From: Chryseobacterium oranimense
GTDB lineage: Bacteria; Bacteroidota; Bacteroidia; Flavobacteriales; Weeksellaceae
Length of the DNA stretch: 64,000 bases
NCBI RefSeq assembly: GCF_900129755.1
Contig: NZ_FQWT01000001.1
Coordinates: forward strand, 372,001 to 436,000
Direction of reading: 5' to 3'
Part shown: piece after piece, positions 16,634 through 26,653 of the stretch
Layout of the letters: each line of letters opens with the position of its first letter
Position numbering within the stretch: the stretch's first letter is position 1
Program-made: the position numbers and the translations under genes
The notes under the pieces: model-generated
Seen by the model: the letters and a program-made list of their open reading frames with translations, nothing else
Databases searched by the model: none
What the model was told of the DNA's origin: nothing

Positions 16634-17746
16634 ATGAAAAAACTTTATGCTACTATAGGATTATTTATTGCTGCACTTGTAAGTGCACAGGTTCCACAGG
16701 CTTTCAGCTACCAGACAATTGCTTTTAATGCTTCGGGAGCACCTATTGCCAACGGAAATATTTCTTTAAAAGTAAGTATTCTGGAAAACAGTACTACCGG
16801 AAATGTTATATATACAGAAACCCATAACAAAACAACCAACGCCAAAGGATTGGTTAATCTTAATATCGGTCAGGGAACTCCTTCTACAGGAAATTTTTCG
16901 GGGATCAACTGGGAAGCCGGCACAAAATTCGTGAAAGTGGAAATGGATCCTCAGGGAGGTTCAAACTATACCAATGTGGGAGTTAATCAGCTGATGAGTG
17001 TTCCATATGCACAGGTAAGTAAAACTATCGTTACTGGTCCTGGCCAGGGCATTACTCTGGTATCTCCAAACGGAACCAATTATACATTAAACGTAAACGA
17101 CTCCGGTATATTAAGTCTGCCTACGAATACGAGTTCATCCGGTAATACTTTACCTTCTAACTTATATACGTATGGATCATATAACTCCTTTACTCCTTCC
17201 TCTGCTGAATTACTACGGGGAAACGGCACTACGAAAGTGGGTTATAAATACCTTCAGGCCAATACCCAGATTAAATTCATAGCTTCACCAAGTAATGGTG
17301 CACAGGTTTACGGTTCAGATTCCAACGGATTCGTTACTGCTAATGGAAGTAATTATAATGTTGCGTCCAACGGATACTACCAGATTCTGATCGCTCCTAA
17401 CGGCCCACAAATGAGGGCAGGTTTCTTCAACTTTGTTCCTAAAATTAAGTTTACTGCTATTTCAGGTACTACGCCTGTAACTTCTGTCACATATAATACT
17501 ACTACAGGAAAATTTACGGCCCTTATCAACGGAGTTACCACCAGCACTGGAGGTTCATTTTATATCCAGCTTGCTTCAGATAGTCCAGAGTTTGAAGATT
17601 TAGGAGATAACTTAAATGATGGTTCTTTCGATATTGATGGTTCTGCCATTACTTTTCCAAATCTTTCTTCTACTCCTAAAAACTATAAACTTGAATTCGG
17701 TCTCAATTTTAACGGGACAGGAACTTATACAATTACACAATTATAA
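16634..17746 (+). CDS. Secreted surface-type protein of unknown function
   Basis: 370 residues with a signal peptide (MKKLYATIGLFIAALVSAQ). Residues 20-130 match a domain seen in many Bacteroidota secreted proteins (FSYQTIAFNASGAPIANG, YTETHNKTTNAKGLVNL, GVNQLMSVPYAQ). The rest is Ser/Thr/Gly/Asn-rich beta sequence. There is no sorting domain at its end. It is likely cotranscribed with the T9SS protein 13 bases upstream. No function can be assigned; a surface or adhesin-like role is a guess. Confidence 0.75.
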   Translation: MKKLYATIGLFIAALVSAQVPQAFSYQTIAFNASGAPIANGNISLKVSILENSTTGNVIYTETHNKTTNAKGLVNLNIGQGTPSTGNFSGINWEAGTKFVKVEMDPQGGSNYTNVGVNQLMSVPYAQVSKTIVTGPGQGITLVSPNGTNYTLNVNDSGILSLPTNTSSSGNTLPSNLYTYGSYNSFTPSSAELLRGNGTTKVGYKYLQANTQIKFIASPSNGAQVYGSDSNGFVTANGSNYNVASNGYYQILIAPNGPQMRAGFFNFVPKIKFTAISGTTPVTSVTYNTTTGKFTALINGVTTSTGGSFYIQLASDSPEFEDLGDNLNDGSFDIDGSAITFPNLSSTPKNYKLEFGLNFNGTGTYTITQL

Positions 17747-17751
17747 ACTTA

Positions 17752-17773
17752 AGAGGCCAAGGCCTCTTTTTTT
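17752..17773 (+). terminator. Terminator of the secreted-protein operon
   Basis: AGAGGCC, loop AA, GGCCTCT followed by seven T. Confidence 0.85.
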
Positions 17774-17807
17774 ATTTAAAATACCTTCATAAAACAATCA
17801 TATTTAG

Positions 17808-17815
17808 TAAATTTG
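17808..17815 (+). promoter_or_regulatory. -7 promoter element of icd
   Basis: TAAATTTG, 37 bases upstream of the icd ATG. No clear -33 element was seen. Confidence 0.5.
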
Positions 17816-17825
17816 TGATTCTTAA

Positions 17826-20072
<2,247 letters not shown>

Positions 20073-20098
20073 TTTCAGAATTAATATATTATATAAAA

Positions 20099-20126
20099 AA
20101 GCTCCTTTTTTAAGGAGCTTTTTTAT
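20099..20126 (+). terminator. Terminator of icd
   Basis: AAGCTCCTT and AAGGAGCTT around TTTT, followed by TTTTTTAT. Confidence 0.85.
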
Positions 20127-20180
20127 ATTAAATACTTTCAATGCGGAGAGAATTTTTTAAGATTATGGAATATCTATTTT

Positions 20181-20519
20181 TTAAATTTTATCTTCCACAA
20201 TCACCCTTCTGTGCTCTCTCCCCCAATTGATCATCTCTGCAATGATTTTCCCGAATGTCCTGCAGTATTCCGTAGGTTCATATTCTATTAAAACCGGAGT
20301 ATCGGGGTAAACATTACGTTTGACCAGTTTATTCAGCTCCATATCTTTTAACTCTTTTGAAAGCATTCTTGTGGTAATTCCCGGTATACTACGTTCGATC
20401 TCGCGAAAACGTCTGTGTCCGTTACAGATTGAATTGATCACAGGAATTCTCCATTTTCCTCCAATAAAATAAAGGGTATCCTGTAAGGCTCTTAGTTCTT
20501 CGGTTTGGTCTCTTTCCAT
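20181..20519 (-). CDS. HxlR-family regulator divergent to an SDR
   Basis: 112 residues from the start at 20519 (MERDQTEEL). A longer frame to 20543 adds MISFNFAF, but it is unlikely because a -7 element (TAACTTTG) lies between the two ATGs. Winged-helix family motifs are IGGKWRIPVINSICNGHRRFREIERSIPGITTRMLSKELKDME. Cys in SICNG could sense electrophiles or oxidants, as in related proteins. It is transcribed away from the SDR at 20623, its likely target. Confidence 0.85.
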   Translation of the reverse strand: MERDQTEELRALQDTLYFIGGKWRIPVINSICNGHRRFREIERSIPGITTRMLSKELKDMELNKLVKRNVYPDTPVLIEYEPTEYCRTFGKIIAEMINWGREHRRVIVEDKI

Positions 20520-20524
20520 AAATG

Positions 20525-20532
20525 CAAAGTTA
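20525..20532 (-). promoter_or_regulatory. -7 promoter element of the HxlR gene
   Basis: TAACTTTG on the minus strand, 5 bases from the ATG at 20519. The same octamer serves the divergent SDR. Confidence 0.45.
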
Positions 20533-20545
20533 AATGATATCATTA

Positions 20546-20574
20546 ATGATACTGATATACTCTATGATACTGAT
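20546..20574. promoter_or_regulatory. Candidate HxlR operator
   Basis: Two direct repeats of ATGATACTGAT start 18 bases apart (20546-20556 and 20564-20574), between the two divergent -7 elements. ATGATATCAT at about 20533 is a further related palindrome. Confidence 0.45.
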
Positions 20575-20597
20575 TACAAAAGTATACCAATTTGAAA

Positions 20598-20605
20598 TAA
20601 CTTTG
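20598..20605 (+). promoter_or_regulatory. -7 promoter element of the SDR gene
   Basis: TAACTTTG, 17 bases upstream of the SDR ATG. Confidence 0.5.
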
Positions 20606-20622
20606 TCAAAAAATTTTAGAAA

Positions 20623-21369
20623 ATGAATACATTTAAGAACAAATTAGCCATTGTGACCGGAGGAAACAGCGGAATTGGCTATGCAGCTGCAAAGGAATTA
20701 ATAACAGAAGGGGCAACGGTGATTATTACCGGAAGAAGAAAAGAAGCTATTGAAAAAGCAGCTGAAGAATTGGGAGCCATCCCGTTTGTAGCAGATCAGG
20801 GTAAATTAGAAGATATTGAATCTTTAAAATCAAAGGTCGAAAATCAGTTTGAAAAAGTTGATATCTTGTTTATTAACGCAGGAATCACAGGAACATTAGG
20901 CTCAATTGAAAATATGAGCTCAGAGAATTTCGATCAGGTAATGGATATCAATTTCCGGGGAGCTTATTTCACATTAAGCAAATTCATTCCTTTATTAAAT
21001 AATGGTGCTTCAGTTGTTTTTTTATCATCGGTTGTCGCATCCACTTACAAACCCAACAGTTCGGTTTACCAGGCAAGTAAAGCCGCTTTAAATTCAATTG
21101 CCAAAACAGCTGCTGCAGAATTAGCACCAAGAAAGATCCGTGTCAATATGGTAAGCCCCGGACCTACGAAAACAAACATCATGACTAAGGCAGGTCTGGA
21201 TAAAAAGACGTTGGAAGGACTTGATGAATGGCTGATTGATCAAATTCCTTTGAAAAAAATGGGAACTGTGGAAGATGTTGCAAAAGCAGTACTGTATTTA
21301 TCAGACAATAATTTGGCAAGCTTTATAACAGGTACGGAAATTATCATTGACGGAGGAATGGCGCTGTAG
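20623..21369 (+). CDS. Short-chain dehydrogenase/reductase under HxlR control
   Basis: 248 residues, a classical SDR. TGGNSGIG is at 12-19, followed by GRR at 37-39, whose Arg pair favours NADP(H). Catalytic residues are Ser136, Tyr149 and Lys153. The C-terminal TGTEIIIDGGMAL is typical. Its substrate is unknown. The divergent HxlR gene and the repeat pair between them suggest induction by a reactive small molecule. Confidence 0.88.
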   Translation: MNTFKNKLAIVTGGNSGIGYAAAKELITEGATVIITGRRKEAIEKAAEELGAIPFVADQGKLEDIESLKSKVENQFEKVDILFINAGITGTLGSIENMSSENFDQVMDINFRGAYFTLSKFIPLLNNGASVVFLSSVVASTYKPNSSVYQASKAALNSIAKTAAAELAPRKIRVNMVSPGPTKTNIMTKAGLDKKTLEGLDEWLIDQIPLKKMGTVEDVAKAVLYLSDNNLASFITGTEIIIDGGMAL

Positions 21370-21383
21370 TTGGAAGTAAGGAG

Positions 21384-21427
21384 GCTGGAGGTTTTATAAG
21401 AACATAATTAACCTCCAGCTTTCTTTT
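21384..21427 (+). terminator. Terminator of the SDR gene
   Basis: GCTGGAGGTT and AACCTCCAGC (10 bp, perfect), followed by TTTCTTTTT. Confidence 0.7.
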
Positions 21428-21440
21428 TACCCTTAAAAAT

Positions 21441-21476
21441 TCCATTTTCACCTTTTGATTTGTCTGGTTCGCCCAA
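21441..21476 (+). promoter_or_regulatory. LytTR-type operator pair before the haem-protein gene
   Basis: Two degenerate repeats 21 bases apart: TCCATTTTCACCTTT (21441-21455) and GTCTGGTTCGCCCAA (21462-21476). The second starts 45 bases before the -7 element TACTTTTG. The same arrangement occurs at 24935-24970. A 21-base spacing of two direct repeats is what LytTR-domain regulators recognise. Confidence 0.45.
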
Positions 21477-21506
21477 TTTTATATTTCACAATCTTCCTTG
21501 AGCCAA

Positions 21507-21514
21507 TACTTTTG
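21507..21514 (+). promoter_or_regulatory. -7 promoter element of the haem-protein operon
   Basis: TACTTTTG, 22 bases before the chosen start at 21536. It favours this start over the ATG at 21455, which lies upstream of the promoter. Confidence 0.55.
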
Positions 21515-21535
21515 AGCCATAAAAATAATATCGTT

Positions 21536-22516
21536 ATGGACTCAGCAAATAAAAAAAGAACAGTAAAACCAATAGCCATTGTATTTTTGGCGACAATAGC
21601 CGTATTTGCCATTTTACAGCTTTTCAATCCTCCTATCGAAGGAAAACCTGTTGCAAAAAAAATTGAAGCTCCCCGTGAAGTTCTTGCCATTCTGGAAAAT
21701 TCATGTTTTAACTGTCATTCCAATGAGCAGAATTTAAGCTGGTATGATAAAATAGCTCCCCTTTCATGGGCTGTGAGCAAAGACGTGAAAAGAGCGAAAG
21801 AAGTTTTAAACTTTTCAGAATGGAATTATTCACCAGCCGAACATCAGGGAAAAATGTATGCTATTTTAAATATGATGCAGAGCGGAAAAATGCCGCTTCA
21901 TGAATACACTTTACTCCACCCTTCAGCCAAAATCACAACAAAAGAGATTGAAACGGTCAGAAAATACACCCTTTCATTATCCAGCCTTAATTCAGGAAAA
22001 AAAGAAAAAGATTCACACCAACAAATTGAAACCAGCCAAAGTTCTGCTCCGGTACAATTTCCGGTTTCTCCTAATGGAGTAAAGTATACGGATGATTTTA
22101 AAAACTGGAAGGTAATCAGCATGAGTACCCTTTTCGATCATTCCATCAGGGTTATTTATGGAAATGATATTGCTGTAAAAGCAGTTGAAACAGAAAATTT
22201 CCACCCATGGCCTGATGGAAGTATCATCGTAAAATCGGTCTGGAAACAGCAACAGATGGCAGATGGAGAAGTGAGAGCCGGAGAATTTATCAATGCCCAG
22301 TTTATGGTAAAAGATGCTGACAAATACAAAGATACAGAAGGCTGGGGATTTGCCAAGTTTTCAGGGAATGATCTTCATCCCACCGGAAAAACCGCTTCAT
22401 TTGCAAAAGAATCGTGTATCGCCTGCCATCGTCAGCTGGCTGAGAAAACCGGCTATTTATTTGACGTTCCGATGAAAATCAACACTGAAAGATTAATTAA
22501 AAACCTTGAGAAATAA
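21536..22516 (+). CDS. Haem-binding-domain / cytochrome P460-like protein
   Basis: 326 residues from the ATG at 21536, where an N-terminal membrane anchor follows (KPIAIVFLATIAVFAILQLF, about 11-30). Two haem-binding CxxCH motifs are visible: CFNCH at 57-61 inside a haem-binding domain (NSCFNCHSNEQNLSWY), and CIACH at 294-298 at the end of a cytochrome P460-like domain (NWKVISMSTLFDHSIRVIYG, WPDGSIIVKSVWK). The protein faces the periplasm. The stop overlaps the start of the lipoprotein gene. Its reaction is unknown. Candidate LytTR boxes lie upstream. Confidence 0.85.
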   Translation: MDSANKKRTVKPIAIVFLATIAVFAILQLFNPPIEGKPVAKKIEAPREVLAILENSCFNCHSNEQNLSWYDKIAPLSWAVSKDVKRAKEVLNFSEWNYSPAEHQGKMYAILNMMQSGKMPLHEYTLLHPSAKITTKEIETVRKYTLSLSSLNSGKKEKDSHQQIETSQSSAPVQFPVSPNGVKYTDDFKNWKVISMSTLFDHSIRVIYGNDIAVKAVETENFHPWPDGSIIVKSVWKQQQMADGEVRAGEFINAQFMVKDADKYKDTEGWGFAKFSGNDLHPTGKTASFAKESCIACHRQLAEKTGYLFDVPMKINTERLIKNLEK

Positions 22517-22956
22517 TGAAAAAGCTACTATTCATCGCTCTGTCAATCTTTGCTTTATTCACTGCCTGCAAAATTGATGAACCGGATAAAGACTTAAAAC
22601 GTATAGTTTTCGATCCCGGAGATTTAAAATTTATTTCCACTTCATTAAATACTAAAAAGGAAACTTCGTCCGCACTGTATGGTAACCCACAGGCCCTGGC
22701 ATCATTATCAGGTGAAAAACCTCAGTTGGAAAAAGGTTCTGTCATAAAATTAGTCACGTGGAAATACCATGACAATCCTCAATATATCGGAGGAACCATC
22801 ACCGGTGAATTACTGAGTGTAGAAACACTTCGGACTACTAATGAGGGAAAAGTTTCTTATCAGGTCCAGAATACATCGGCTGCAGAACCTGTGCCATATG
22901 ATAAAAGTGAACGGATCCGGTATATCATGAGCTATAAACCTGTTGTGAGACCTTAA
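22516..22956 (+). CDS. Small lipoprotein cotranscribed with the haem protein
   Basis: 146 residues. Its signal peptide ends in a lipobox, LFTAC, with the lipid Cys at 18. The body (residues 25-146) has no recognised domain, although IKLVTWKYHDNPQYIGGTITGEL suggests a small beta fold. The ATG overlaps the upstream stop by one base (TAATG), so translation is coupled. It is probably a partner of the P460-like protein. Confidence 0.7.
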   Translation: MKKLLFIALSIFALFTACKIDEPDKDLKRIVFDPGDLKFISTSLNTKKETSSALYGNPQALASLSGEKPQLEKGSVIKLVTWKYHDNPQYIGGTITGELLSVETLRTTNEGKVSYQVQNTSAAEPVPYDKSERIRYIMSYKPVVRP

Positions 22957-22959
22957 AAG

Positions 22960-22999
22960 AATCTCCTGAAGCTGAGTTTTCAGCTTCAGGAGATTTTGT
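22960..22999 (+). terminator. Terminator of the haem-protein operon
   Basis: A perfect 16-bp stem, AATCTCCTGAAGCTGA and its complement, around GTTT, followed by TTGTT. Confidence 0.75.
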
Positions 23000-23146
23000 T
23001 CAATTTTTGCTAAAGCAAGTCAATGGTCAATTTCCTTTCCGGCGAATAAAATTCACAAACAAAGCCAATTCACCATTGACTATTCACATTTACCACTTCT
23101 TTTACAAATAAAAAACATAATTTCACCTTTTAAAACCCACTGTTCT

Positions 23147-24163
23147 ATGCAGCAGCAAAAAATAAAAATTTCACCGGCCGTTATCTGGACAAGTTCCCTT
23201 TTCCTGGGAATTTTATCTTCAGTACCTCAGCTGGCTTCCCATGCATTCAACTGGAAGGAAGCGGCAGTAAATTCAGCCATAACTGCAGCGTTTTCTATTA
23301 TTATGTGGTACCTCAATATCTATCTGTTAAACCGAAGTAAAGGCAAACGGAAACAGAATATTTCGTATTCAAGCTTACTGACCGCTCTGGCATCCGGAAT
23401 GGTGATCATGTTTGGTCTGGCCTGGATCCAGCAGCTTATTCTGTCGCATATTAATTTTGGCCCTGTCATGCTGATGGTTGAAGTTAGAGGAATACTGATC
23501 AATCTTGTATGTTATATGTTCCTCACATTACTTCAGAATAATTATGCAGGTCAGCAAATACAGCTGGAACTGGAAAAAGTGAAAAGTGACAATCTGGGTG
23601 CCCAATATGAATTACTGAAACAGCAGGTGAATCCGCATTTCCTTTTCAACAGCCTGAATACATTAAAATCGATGGCAGAAACCCATGATTCCGAGACGGT
23701 GGATTTCATTATTAAACTTTCTGATTTTTACAGATTTACTCTTGAAAGCAGAAAACTCGACCTTATCACAGTTCAGGAAGAGATGAAAATCGTAGAAGCT
23801 TATCTTTTTCTTCAAAAAGCACGTTTTGGTGAAGGAATTTTATTTACAGACGAACTTAAAAACGAGGATTTAAAAACCCTCATCCCTCCTTTTACCCTGC
23901 AGCTTCTGGTAGAAAACTGTATCAAGCACAATATTGTCTCTCAAAGCAAGCCATTACACATTAAAATATATAGTTCCGAGAACAGCATTATTATTGAAAA
24001 TCCTATTCAGAGGAAAATCGCAGCAGAAGATTCATTAGGAGTTGGCCTTGACAATATAAAAATGCGCTTCACTCATCTGCTGGAACAGAAAATAGAAATC
24101 TATTCAGACGAAAAAACTTTTCAAATAAAATTACCTTTGATCCATGAATATCATCATCATTGA
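23147..24163 (+). CDS. LytS-type sensor histidine kinase
   Basis: 338 residues. Four membrane helices span about 10-130. The His_kinase domain starts at about 150, with phosphoacceptor His164 in QQVNPHFLFNSLNTLKS. An ATPase region of the GHKL type closes the protein (LVENCIKHNI, GVGLDNIKMRF). It lacks a large periplasmic sensor, as is usual for the YehU/LytS group. The stop overlaps the response regulator start by 20 bases, so the pair is translationally coupled. Confidence 0.9.
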   Translation: MQQQKIKISPAVIWTSSLFLGILSSVPQLASHAFNWKEAAVNSAITAAFSIIMWYLNIYLLNRSKGKRKQNISYSSLLTALASGMVIMFGLAWIQQLILSHINFGPVMLMVEVRGILINLVCYMFLTLLQNNYAGQQIQLELEKVKSDNLGAQYELLKQQVNPHFLFNSLNTLKSMAETHDSETVDFIIKLSDFYRFTLESRKLDLITVQEEMKIVEAYLFLQKARFGEGILFTDELKNEDLKTLIPPFTLQLLVENCIKHNIVSQSKPLHIKIYSSENSIIIENPIQRKIAAEDSLGVGLDNIKMRFTHLLEQKIEIYSDEKTFQIKLPLIHEYHHH

Positions 24164-24905
24164 AGACGAATTTAGGGCAGCAAAGTCTCTCCAGAATCTC
24201 ATTTTAGATCTAAAGCCTGAATTCAGAATCCTGGGAGTGTATGACAGTATTGAGACCAGCGTTGAAGCTTTATCAAAAAATATACAGCCGGATCTTATCT
24301 TTATGGACATCCAGCTTTCTGACGGACTTTCATTTGAAATCCTGAAAGCAGTGAAGATCACATGCCCGATTATCTTCTGTACCGCTTTTGATCAGTATAT
24401 GCTGGATGCCTTCAAAAGTAAAGGGGTGGATTATGTCCTGAAACCTTTTTCGCGCGAAGATATTTCCGAAGCATTGAAAAAAGTTGATGAACTTAAAAAA
24501 TTCTTTCAGAAGAATGAACTTCCTGATATTGAATCTCTTTTACAGAAAATCACCCAGCCCGAAGGCAAAAGCAGCTTCCTTGTTTTTAAGAATCAAAAAT
24601 ATACTACGATTGCTACTGAAAACATTGCCTATTTCTACATTCACAATGAAATTACCCACCTTGTTACATTTGATAAAGAACAGTTCCAGCTTTCGCAGCC
24701 ACTCGGACAGGTAGCCGGGCAGGTCTCGGAAAAGCAGTTTTTCAGGATCAACCGTCAGTATCTGGTGAACTTTAAAGCGATCAAAGAAATGGAGCATTAC
24801 TTTCAGCGTAAAATCCTGGTTAAGCTTGTTATTGAAACCCCTGAGAAACTCCTGATCAATAAAGAGAAGTCACATAGTTTCTTCACCTGGCTGGAAGACC
24901 GTTAA
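24144..24905 (+). CDS. LytTR-type response regulator
   Basis: 253 residues. The receiver domain is about 1-120, with phosphoacceptor Asp55 in LIFMDIQLSDG and acidic pocket residues E7/D8. A LytTR DNA-binding domain (about 150-250) shows FFRINRQYLVNFKAIKEMEHYF. It is paired with the kinase just upstream. Candidate targets are the promoters at 21507 and 25001, which carry the same 21-base-spaced repeats. Confidence 0.92.
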   Translation: MNIIIIEDEFRAAKSLQNLILDLKPEFRILGVYDSIETSVEALSKNIQPDLIFMDIQLSDGLSFEILKAVKITCPIIFCTAFDQYMLDAFKSKGVDYVLKPFSREDISEALKKVDELKKFFQKNELPDIESLLQKITQPEGKSSFLVFKNQKYTTIATENIAYFYIHNEITHLVTFDKEQFQLSQPLGQVAGQVSEKQFFRINRQYLVNFKAIKEMEHYFQRKILVKLVIETPEKLLINKEKSHSFFTWLEDR

Positions 24906-24934
24906 TATTTATAAATTTTTAAACCTTTATATTT

Positions 24935-24970
24935 TCCGGGTTCGCCTTGCTTTTTGTCCGGCTGACCCTT
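24935..24970 (+). promoter_or_regulatory. LytTR-type operator pair before the DUF1223 gene
   Basis: TCCGGGTTCGCCTTG (24935-24949) and GTCCGGCTGACCCTT (24956-24970) start 21 bases apart. The second lies 45 bases before TACTTTTG, exactly as at 21462/21507. Confidence 0.5.
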
Positions 24971-25000
24971 TTTCATCTTCTTTTGCTGTTAAAAGGAATC

Positions 25001-25008
25001 TACTTTTG
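25001..25008 (+). promoter_or_regulatory. -7 promoter element of the DUF1223 gene
   Basis: TACTTTTG, identical to the element at 21507-21514 and at the same distance from its repeat pair. Confidence 0.55.
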
Positions 25009-25024
25009 AATCAAATTAAAAGAC

Positions 25025-25801
25025 ATGATTCTAAAAAATCTATTCGCAGTAGGTGCTTTTACCACTTTAATGTTTGCAGCTTCTGCATTTGTACAGAAAG
25101 AGAAGATTAGAGAAACACACCCGGGGTTTTCTTCTGAAAACAATGGCTTTGCTGTCCTGGAACTTTTTACTTCTGAAGGCTGTTCAAGCTGCCCTCCCGC
25201 TGATGAGCTGATGGGACAGATTGAAAAGGAATACATCAACCGGCCTGTTTATATTCTCTCCTATCACGTAGACTACTGGAACCGTATGGGATGGAAAGAC
25301 CGGTTCAGCAGTGCCGAAAATTCACAACGCCAGCAGTGGTACACCCGTCTTCTTCAGTCACAGACTTACACTCCGCAGCTGGTTGTGAACGGAAGAGAAG
25401 AATTTGTAGGTTCTGAAAGAAATTCTATAGAAACCGCTCTGCAAAATGTGCTTTTTGACACTAAAAATACTTCCATAGACCTTTCTGCAAAAATTTCGCA
25501 GACAACGGTCACCGTTAATTATAAAACTGCTGCAACTGACTCTCAAAACAAGTTGCTGGTCAGCCTGGTTGAAAAGAAATCATCCACTCAGGTTGAAGGA
25601 GGTGAAAATGAAGGTCATCGTCTGCAGCATTGGCAGATTGTTCATCAGCAAAACAGCATCTCACTGAAAGATGCCTCTGAAGGAATGACAATCTTCAAAC
25701 TTCCTGATCATTTTTCTCACGAAAACTGGGAAGTCATCGGCTTTATTCAAAATCTGAAAACCGGAAGAATTTCAGGTGCTGCGAAAACAGCAGTTCAATA
25801 A
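25025..25801 (+). CDS. DUF1223 thioredoxin-like secreted protein
   Basis: 258 residues. The first 22 residues form an N-terminal signal/anchor. A thioredoxin-like domain follows, with a CxxC site at C53/C56 in LFTSEGCSSCPPAD, the family signature. YHVDYWNRMGWKDRF is another conserved block. DUF1223 proteins are exported and their exact role is unknown; a disulfide or redox role is inferred. Promoter boxes link it to the LytS/LytTR pair upstream. Confidence 0.8.
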   Translation: MILKNLFAVGAFTTLMFAASAFVQKEKIRETHPGFSSENNGFAVLELFTSEGCSSCPPADELMGQIEKEYINRPVYILSYHVDYWNRMGWKDRFSSAENSQRQQWYTRLLQSQTYTPQLVVNGREEFVGSERNSIETALQNVLFDTKNTSIDLSAKISQTTVTVNYKTAATDSQNKLLVSLVEKKSSTQVEGGENEGHRLQHWQIVHQQNSISLKDASEGMTIFKLPDHFSHENWEVIGFIQNLKTGRISGAAKTAVQ

Positions 25802-25836
25802 AATCTGTTTGAAAACAAAGGGGCACTGGAAAATCT

Positions 25837-25857
25837 GAGATTGCTTCTCGCAATGAC
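25837..25857. repeat. Dispersed palindromic repeat, copy 2
   Basis: GAGATTGCTTCTCGCAATGAC, a compact version of the element at 569-603. It sits between the DUF1223 and DoxX genes. Confidence 0.5.
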
Positions 25858-25957
25858 GGTGAAATACTGCCATATAGCTTTATTGAAGAAAACTGTGTCT
25901 CAGCATTTCTAACACTAATATTCAGTAAAAATCAACAAAATTTTAAATAATAAAACA

Positions 25958-26350
25958 ATGAAAACAAAAACAACAAAAATCATCTACTGGTCAGGAGCAA
26001 TTTTTATGTCATTATGGTTTGGAGCAAGCGGCTTTTTTGAGCTTACTAAAAACCCTGTCGTATGGGATATTACTCAACAGCTTGGGTACCCGGCTCATTT
26101 TATCTATATCCTTGGAGTATTTAAACTGTCGGGAATTCTGGTACTTCTTCTTCCCAACCGTTTACTAAGACTGAAAGAATGGGTTTTCGCCGGAATGTTT
26201 TTCGACATCATTTTCGCATTTTTCTCTAAGATTGCAGTACTTGGGTTTGCTGCCACTATAGATGCAGTAATCGCATTTACCGTTCTTTCTGTAACGTACA
26301 TCATGTTCAGAAAGTTGTATTCTCCTGAACTTATTTTTGGAGAAGCATAG
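25958..26350 (+). CDS. DoxX-like membrane protein
   Basis: 130 residues with four membrane helices (about 8-28, 45-65, 72-92, 95-115). WFGASGFFELTKNPVVW and the LGYPAHFIYILGVFKLSGIL block are typical of DoxX-like membrane proteins. It has no catalytic motif. It is close to the DUF1223 gene but separated by a 156-base spacer with a repeat, so cotranscription is uncertain. Confidence 0.75.
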   Translation: MKTKTTKIIYWSGAIFMSLWFGASGFFELTKNPVVWDITQQLGYPAHFIYILGVFKLSGILVLLLPNRLLRLKEWVFAGMFFDIIFAFFSKIAVLGFAATIDAVIAFTVLSVTYIMFRKLYSPELIFGEA

Positions 26351-26653
26351 CAGAAGATTGTCTTGGAACGCTTAATCGAAGGTTAGAAATTCCGAATCCC
26401 TTACATCCTCTGTTTCCAAGTCAGTAAAAATGTAGCCACATTTGCAAAGAAAAATTCAGACGATCAATTTTCCAGAACTGATCATAATAAAATTCTATTT
26501 ATGTTTTCCCCAATCAGGTAATATTACTTTTCATTTTCTACAGATATATTCCTTTGATTGGGGATTTTCAATCAATAAATCCTCCCGGAAATGAGAGGAT
26601 TTATTATTAAAACTATGTCGTAGAAAATTTAAGTTGAATCCGTTAGTGAACCG
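26351..26653. other. Gene-free interval between convergent genes
   Basis: No reading frame was supported. A CCCCAATCA / TGATTGGGG pair (about 26510-26563) encloses a 35-base loop, and a clear hairpin lies at 26574-26605. Otherwise no features were recognised. Confidence 0.5.
26574..26610. terminator. Probable bidirectional terminator
   Basis: AATAAATCCTC and GAGGATTTATT (11 bp, perfect) lie between the convergent DoxX and metallo-hydrolase genes. Confidence 0.6.

Noticed and set aside
20520..20543. Longer start of the HxlR gene at 20543
   Set aside because: A -7 element at 20525-20532 falls inside the added part, and MISFNFAF shows no family signal.
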